64,000 nucleotides of DNA from Amycolatopsis aidingensis (GTDB taxonomy: Bacteria; Actinomycetota; Actinomycetes; Mycobacteriales; Pseudonocardiaceae). The notes under the pieces are model-generated. The model saw only the letters and a list, made by a program, of their open reading frames with translations. It ran no database searches and had not been told where the DNA came from. Below are positions 59,985-64,000 of this stretch, one piece after another. The stretch's first letter is position 1. Each line of letters opens with the position of its first letter. The stretch lies in assembly GCF_018885265.1 (NCBI RefSeq), contig NZ_CP076538.1:5554001-5618000 (forward strand), given 5' to 3'. The position numbers were made by a program, and so were the translations under genes.

Positions 59985-60809
59985 CTATGCCCTCGATCCA
60001 ATCCACATGGTCACGCCGACCAGCGCGGCGATGCCCACCACCCAGGCGATCACACCCTCGGTACCCGGCCCGAACCCGCCGAGCCCGTTGCCACCGACGT
60101 CCTGGCCGCCCTCGGCCACCGACTTGACGTAGGCGATGATGTCTTCCTTCTCCTCGGGCGTGAGCTGCCGGTCGGAGAACTTCGGCATGTTCTGCGGGCC
60201 GGTGAGCATCGCGGTGTAAATCTGTTCCTCGGTGGCCGGGGCCAGCTCGGGGGCGAACTTGCCAGCCGAGAGGGCACCGCCCTGACCGGTGAAGTTGTGA
60301 CAGGACGCGCAGTTGAGCCGGAACAGCTCACCGCCGCGCGCCGGGTTGTCCCCGCGCAGCGCCGCGCCACTCTCGGCGGGCCGCTCCGGGCCGCCGCCGT
60401 TCGCCTCGATGTAGGCGCTCAGCGCGTCGATCTCCTCCGGGGTGAGCTTCGGCGGCTTGCGCTTGGCCTGCGCCTCCTGGCGCACCATCGGCATCCGGCC
60501 GGTGGAGGTCTGGAAGTACACCGCGGCCTCGCCGACCCCGATCAGGCTCGGCCCGCGGTCCTCGACCCCGCCGAGGTTCGAGCCGTGACAGGTGATGCAG
60601 GTGTTGTTGTAGATCTCCTCGCCCTTGCGCAGCAGCGCCGGGTCGGCCTGGGCCTGCGCGGTCTGCGGCTCCGGGGCGAACACGGCGTACAACGCACCCG
60701 CGCTGAGCAACGCGAGCCCGAGCGCGAGCAGCCCGGCGACCCGCCGCTGGAACTTCGTGCGGCGCCCGCGCCGCGCCGGTGGGGAAGCGGGTTTCTTGCT
60801 GGTGGTCAT
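59985..60809 (-). CDS. qcrC: Diheme cytochrome c subunit
   Basis: A 274-residue membrane-anchored cytochrome with two heme sites, CITCHGSN and [12 protein letters not shown], an N-terminal helix ([21 protein letters not shown]) and a C-terminal helix ([20 protein letters not shown]). Two c-type hemes pass electrons directly to the aa3 oxidase, replacing a soluble cytochrome c. ATG 60809 gives MTTSKKP. Confidence 0.96.
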   Translation of the reverse strand: MTTSKKPASPPARRGRRTKFQRRVAGLLALGLALLSAGALYAVFAPEPQTAQAQADPALLRKGEEIYNNTCITCHGSNLGGVEDRGPSLIGVGEAAVYFQTSTGRMPMVRQEAQAKRKPPKLTPEEIDALSAYIEANGGGPERPAESGAALRGDNPARGGELFRLNCASCHNFTGQGGALSAGKFAPELAPATEEQIYTAMLTGPQNMPKFSDRQLTPEEKEDIIAYVKSVAEGGQDVGGNGLGGFGPGTEGVIAWVVGIAALVGVTMWIGSRA

Positions 60810-60868
60810 CTCTGCGGCAACCCTTGCTGTCAGTTCGGCCGATACGGGGGTCTGGCTCCTACCGCGGA

Positions 60869-61498
60869 TCAGGGAATGAAGTAGATCACCGCGAACAGCC
60901 CGATCCAGACGATGTCGACGAAGTGCCAGTAGTAGGAGACCACGATGGCCGAGGTCGCCTGCGCCGGCGTGAACTTGCTCATCCTGGTGCGGAGGAGCAG
61001 GTAGACGAAGGCCACGAGACCGCCGATCACGTGCAGCCCGTGGAAGCCCGTGGCGAGGTAGAACACGGTGCCGAAGGCGCCGGAGGGGATCGTCACGCCC
61101 TCCGCGACGAGGTTGATGTACTCGTAGCCCTGGCCGAGCACGAAGATCGTGCCCATCAGCAGGGTGATCAGGTACCAGCGGCGCAGCCCGTACACGTCCC
61201 CCTTCTCGGCGGCGAACACGCCGAGCTGGCAGGTGAACGACGAGGCCACGAGGATGATCGTGAACGGGATCGCGTACGGGATGTTCAGGTGGATCGGCTC
61301 GCCGGTGGATTCCAGGATCGGCGGCCAGTGGCCGGTGTCGTTCTGGGCCTTGACCGTGAAGAACATCGCGAACAGCCCAGCGAAGAACATCAGTTCGCTG
61401 GAGAGCCACACGATCGTGCCGACACTGACCATGTTCGGCCGGTTCAGCGAGTGCACACGCTGGCTGATGGTGGGAGCTGCCGTCGTCACGTCCCGCAT
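60869..61498 (-). CDS. ctaE: Cytochrome c oxidase subunit III
   Basis: A 209-residue, five-helix subunit of aa3 oxidase: [24 protein letters not shown] (in parts), [18 protein letters not shown] and [21 protein letters not shown]. It is upstream of qcrC in the same direction, as in mycobacteria (ctaE-qcrCAB). Confidence 0.97.
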   Translation of the reverse strand: MRDVTTAAPTISQRVHSLNRPNMVSVGTIVWLSSELMFFAGLFAMFFTVKAQNDTGHWPPILESTGEPIHLNIPYAIPFTIILVASSFTCQLGVFAAEKGDVYGLRRWYLITLLMGTIFVLGQGYEYINLVAEGVTIPSGAFGTVFYLATGFHGLHVIGGLVAFVYLLLRTRMSKFTPAQATSAIVVSYYWHFVDIVWIGLFAVIYFIP

Positions 61499-61628
61499 TA
61501 TGTCTTCTCACAACCAGCCACCGCCGGTCGGGTCCTACGGTGAGTCGTGGAGGAGTCGGTCACACCACTGCCCCGGACCGATAGCATCTCCTCCAACGCC
61601 CACCACACGAGCCCGGAGGCACGTCGTT

Positions 61629-62039
61629 ATGGCCGAGCAGCCGCTGCGAATCCTGGTCTTCAGCCACCGGCCGGAAGTACGCGAGTCGATCATCAACGCG
61701 ATCGGGCGCAGGCCGGCGTCCGATATCGGGCGGGTCGACTACGTGGAAGCGGCCGGGGTGGCCGAGGTGCTGACCGAGATGGACGAGGGCGGCCTCGACC
61801 TGGCGATCCTGGACGGTGAGGCGCAGCCGACCGGCGGGATCGGCCTCACCCGCCAGCTCAAGCACGAGATCGCCGAATGCCCCCCGATCGTGGTCACCGC
61901 GCGGCGCAAGGACGACCGCTGGCTGGCCACCTGGTCCAAGGCCGACGCGGTGCTGGTGCACCCGCTGGACCCGCTGACCGCCGCCGAGACCGTGGCCGAG
62001 GTGCTGCGCTCGGGGCGCGTCCCCGCCGTGCGCGGCTAG
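61629..62039 (+). CDS. Receiver-domain-only protein
   Basis: A 136-residue CheY-like fold (LRILVFSHRPEVRESI, LDLAILDGEAQPTGGIGL, CPPIVVTARRKDDRW). The second-strand aspartate pair is not kept (FSHRP in place of the acidic pocket), so phosphorylation may not occur. ATG 61629 with GGAGG upstream. It precedes trpD by 12 bp in this actinobacterial cluster; function unknown. Confidence 0.75.
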   Translation: MAEQPLRILVFSHRPEVRESIINAIGRRPASDIGRVDYVEAAGVAEVLTEMDEGGLDLAILDGEAQPTGGIGLTRQLKHEIAECPPIVVTARRKDDRWLATWSKADAVLVHPLDPLTAAETVAEVLRSGRVPAVRG

Positions 62040-62051
62040 GCTGGCAGCCCC

Positions 62052-63107
62052 ATGGATCCCTCCACGCATACCTGGCCGGACCTGCTCACCCGGCTGATCG
62101 GGGCCGCCGATCTCTCGGCGGAGGACACCCGCTGGGCGATGGACCAGATCATGTCCGGCGAGGCCACCCCCGCACAGATCGCGGGCTTCGCCGTGGCGCT
62201 GCGGGCCAAGGGCGAGACCCCGGCCGAGATCGCCGGGATGGCCGAGGCCATGGTCGGGCACGCCCGGCGGCTCGAGGTGGCGGGCCGCGCGGTGGACATC
62301 GTCGGCACCGGCGGGGACCGGTCCGGCTCGGTGAACATCTCCACCATGGCGGCGCTGGTCACGGCCGCGGCAGGCGCGCCGGTGGTGAAGCACGGCAACC
62401 GGTCCGCCTCGTCCCGCTCCGGGGCCGCCGATGTGCTGGAGGCACTGGGGATCGCCTTCGACCTGCACCCGGCGGGAGTGGCCCGGTGCGTGGCCGAGCT
62501 CGGCATCGGGTTCTGCTTCGCGCCGACCTTCCACCCGGCCTTCCGGCACACCGGCACCCCGCGCCGGGAGCTGGGCGTGCCGACCACGTTCAACCTGCTC
62601 GGGCCGCTGACCAACCCGGCGCAGCCGAGTGCGGGCATGATCGGCTGTGCCTATCCGGACAAGACCAGGGTGCTGGCGGAGGTCTTCGCCCGCCGCGGTG
62701 CCTCGGTGCTGGTGGTGCGCGGGGACGACGGCCTGGACGAGATCACCACCACGACCACGACCTCGGTATGGGTGGTCAGCGGTGGTGCGGTGCGTGCCGA
62801 GACGGTCGATCCGGCCGAGCTGGACATCCCGCAGGCGCGGGCCGAGGACCTGCGCGGCGGGGACGCCGAGGCCAACGCCGAGGTCATCCGGGAGCTGGTG
62901 GCAGGCAAGCCGGGGCCGGTGCGGGACGCCGTGCTGGTCAACGCCGCAGGCGGGCTGGCGGCATACGCCGGGCTTTCCGGGTCGCTGACCGAGAACCTGG
63001 CCGCGGGCATGCGCAGGGCCGCGGAGGCGATCGACTCCGGCGCCGCCGCGAGCCTGCTTACACGGTGGTCCGAGCGGTCAGCCGAGCTCGCTCGGCAGGA
63101 CGGCTGA
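62052..63107 (+). CDS. trpD: Anthranilate phosphoribosyltransferase
   Basis: A 351-residue enzyme transferring phosphoribose to anthranilate. Motifs: [17 protein letters not shown] (PRPP/Mg binding), [23 protein letters not shown] and [13 protein letters not shown]. It lies about 55 kb from the trpE cluster, next to qcr/ctaE, as in mycobacteria. A TAGGCT 9 nt upstream may give a 2-nt leader. Its 3' end overlaps dedA on the other strand by 50 bp. Confidence 0.97.
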   Translation: MDPSTHTWPDLLTRLIGAADLSAEDTRWAMDQIMSGEATPAQIAGFAVALRAKGETPAEIAGMAEAMVGHARRLEVAGRAVDIVGTGGDRSGSVNISTMAALVTAAAGAPVVKHGNRSASSRSGAADVLEALGIAFDLHPAGVARCVAELGIGFCFAPTFHPAFRHTGTPRRELGVPTTFNLLGPLTNPAQPSAGMIGCAYPDKTRVLAEVFARRGASVLVVRGDDGLDEITTTTTTSVWVVSGGAVRAETVDPAELDIPQARAEDLRGGDAEANAEVIRELVAGKPGPVRDAVLVNAAGGLAAYAGLSGSLTENLAAGMRRAAEAIDSGAAASLLTRWSERSAELARQDG

Positions 63108-63756
63108 GCGGCACCGTCGGCTCCTGGCTCTCCTCGGTCTCGATGTCCTCCGCGGGTTTGCGCAGCACCCTGCTCACCACCACGGTGCTGATCACGATGC
63201 CACCGAGCACCAGCGCCGTGGTGAGCAGTCCCTGATCGAGCAGCTGCCCTGCCTGCCCGAGCACCGCGCCGACCGTGGTCCACAGCGCGGCCCACACCAT
63301 CGAGGACAGCGCGGCGAACCAGGTGAACCGGCGCAGTGGCATCCGCAGCACCCCGGCCAGCGCGGGCGCCAGGGTGTGCGCCACCGCCACGAACCGCGCG
63401 GTGACCAGTAGCCAGCCGCCGGAGCTGCGCACCAGCTGCTCGGCCTGCGCCCACCGGCGCGGGTCGGTCTTGCGGCCGATCCAGCCGCGCTGGAGTGCCG
63501 GTCCGACCCTGCGCCCGATCAGGTAACCGACCAGCTGCCCTGCCAGGCAACCGGCGGCGGCGACCAGGCCGGCCAGCGGGGACCAGGCCACGTGCAGCAC
63601 ACCGATGCACCCGGCCAGCAGCACTTCACCGGGAAGAAACACGCCGACCAACAGACTGGTCTCGAGGAAGGCCAATACGAAGACCGTCACCAGCACGGCC
63701 AGCGGCGGCAGCGCGCCCAGGTCGGGCATCAGGTCCTCGAACACGGCCTTCTCCAT
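63058..63756 (-). CDS. DedA-family membrane protein
   Basis: A 232-residue DedA protein: [22 protein letters not shown] with the family's membrane-embedded acidic residue, [15 protein letters not shown], and the [20 protein letters not shown] motif, plus helices near the C-terminus. DedA proteins include undecaprenyl-phosphate and phospholipid flippases. Its last 50 bp overlap trpD antisense. Confidence 0.93.
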   Translation of the reverse strand: MEKAVFEDLMPDLGALPPLAVLVTVFVLAFLETSLLVGVFLPGEVLLAGCIGVLHVAWSPLAGLVAAAGCLAGQLVGYLIGRRVGPALQRGWIGRKTDPRRWAQAEQLVRSSGGWLLVTARFVAVAHTLAPALAGVLRMPLRRFTWFAALSSMVWAALWTTVGAVLGQAGQLLDQGLLTTALVLGGIVISTVVVSRVLRKPAEDIETEESQEPTVPLSRPAERARLTARTTV

Positions 63757-63839
63757 TCAACTCGTGGCGCAGTAGCGGGCAGCCTGGGCTGCCTCACCAA
63801 CTGTGCCCCCTGCAACGAGCTGTGCGGATCAGGGAACAC

Positions 63840-63866
63840 CCCCAGAATAACCCTGGGGCTAGCCCC
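63840..63866. terminator. Hairpins sharing one arm downstream of the AraC gene
   Basis: CCCCAG (63840-63845) pairs with CTGGGG (63853-63858), but GGGG (63855-63858) also belongs to the palindrome GGGGCTAGCCCC (63855-63866). The two pairings exclude each other. On the minus strand this lies about 40 nt after the AraC stop, so it is probably its terminator. Confidence 0.6.
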
Positions 63867-63906
63867 CGGAACCCCCTTTTTCCGTCCAACGCGGCAGCCA
63901 GCGCGC

Positions 63907-64000
63907 TCATTCCGTCAGCGGGGTGACCTGGGCGAACGCGCGGCGGTACGCGCTGGGGCTGGTGCCCCGCAAGCGGGTGAACTGGTGCCGCAGCGCCGCG
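63907..64000 (-). CDS. AraC-family regulator, C-terminal end only
   Basis: The last 31 codons (up to TGA at 63907-63909) encode LRHQFTRLRGTSPSAYRRAF, the second helix-turn-helix of an AraC regulator (GlxA-type ending). The rest lies to the right of the window. Confidence 0.85.
   Translation of the reverse strand, partial: AALRHQFTRLRGTSPSAYRRAFAQVTPLTE

Overview
The window is very GC-rich chromosomal DNA of an actinomycete. A Pseudonocardiaceae member of the Amycolatopsis/Saccharomonospora type fits best. The signs are an actinobacterial QcrCAB-CtaE respiratory branch, a PimB'-like mannosyltransferase, F420-type PPOX flavoproteins, the BsaP biotin-synthase helper, frequent GTG starts, several probable leaderless genes, and gene order at 47-63 kb that matches the pimB'-NlpC/P60-exonuclease/UvrC-like-trpD-ctaE-qcrCAB block of mycobacteria. 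The genus is an inference. Most genes here are core metabolism. I see no rRNA, tRNA, CRISPR array, transposase or prophage.

Layout. 0-0.7 kb: end of a FecE-type ABC ATPase. 0.8-7.2 kb: trpE, a Trp-associated membrane gene, trpC, trpB, trpA and lgt, read leftward. 7.9-30.5 kb: the his genes, also leftward and in the ancestral order D-C-B-H-A-F-I, but cut by two inserted blocks. The first (about 14.9-27.3 kb) holds an MFS gene, a SoxR/split-transketolase pair, three tandem condensation-domain-like proteins behind a structured leader, a frameshifted DUF2695 gene, kptA, a PPOX protein and a TetR/MMPL efflux pair with four phased operators. The second (about 9.4-13.5 kb) holds a double-TetR regulator, an M64 metalloprotease and another PPOX protein. 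30.6-36.7 kb: a nitrilase-family hydrolase, an orphan NarL regulator and nadABC with its divergent NrtR regulator. 36.7-39.2 kb: a Lon-N-like protein, an M48-like pseudo-peptidase and a DUF2567 membrane protein. 39.2-45.2 kb: bsaP, bioB, bioD, a SulP-carbonic anhydrase fusion and bioA. 45.3-54.9 kb: a frameshifted P450, a uridine-kinase-like protein, pimB', two tandem NlpC/P60 hydrolases with related structured leaders, a frameshifted NlpC/P60-VanY protein and a NYN nuclease. 55-64 kb: exonuclease/UvrC-like fusion, a RAM-domain protein, qcrBAC, ctaE, a receiver protein, trpD, DedA and the end of an AraC regulator.

How the parts fit. trp, his, nad and bio genes give amino-acid and cofactor supply. 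NrtR, SoxR and TetR genes each lie beside an inverted repeat suited to them. The NlpC/P60 pair shares a leader with a compensatory base-pair change, consistent with c-di-AMP (ydaO-class) control of wall hydrolases. The most novel candidate is the condensation-protein trio. Its leader resembles the core of a c-di-GMP-I (GEMM) aptamer and is followed by two mutually exclusive hairpins.

Other themes are intergenic repeats that begin inside stop codons, a 21-bp phased repeat at two loci, and three genes with small frameshifts (DUF2695, P450, NlpC/P60-VanY). The frameshifts could be real decay or sequence error.
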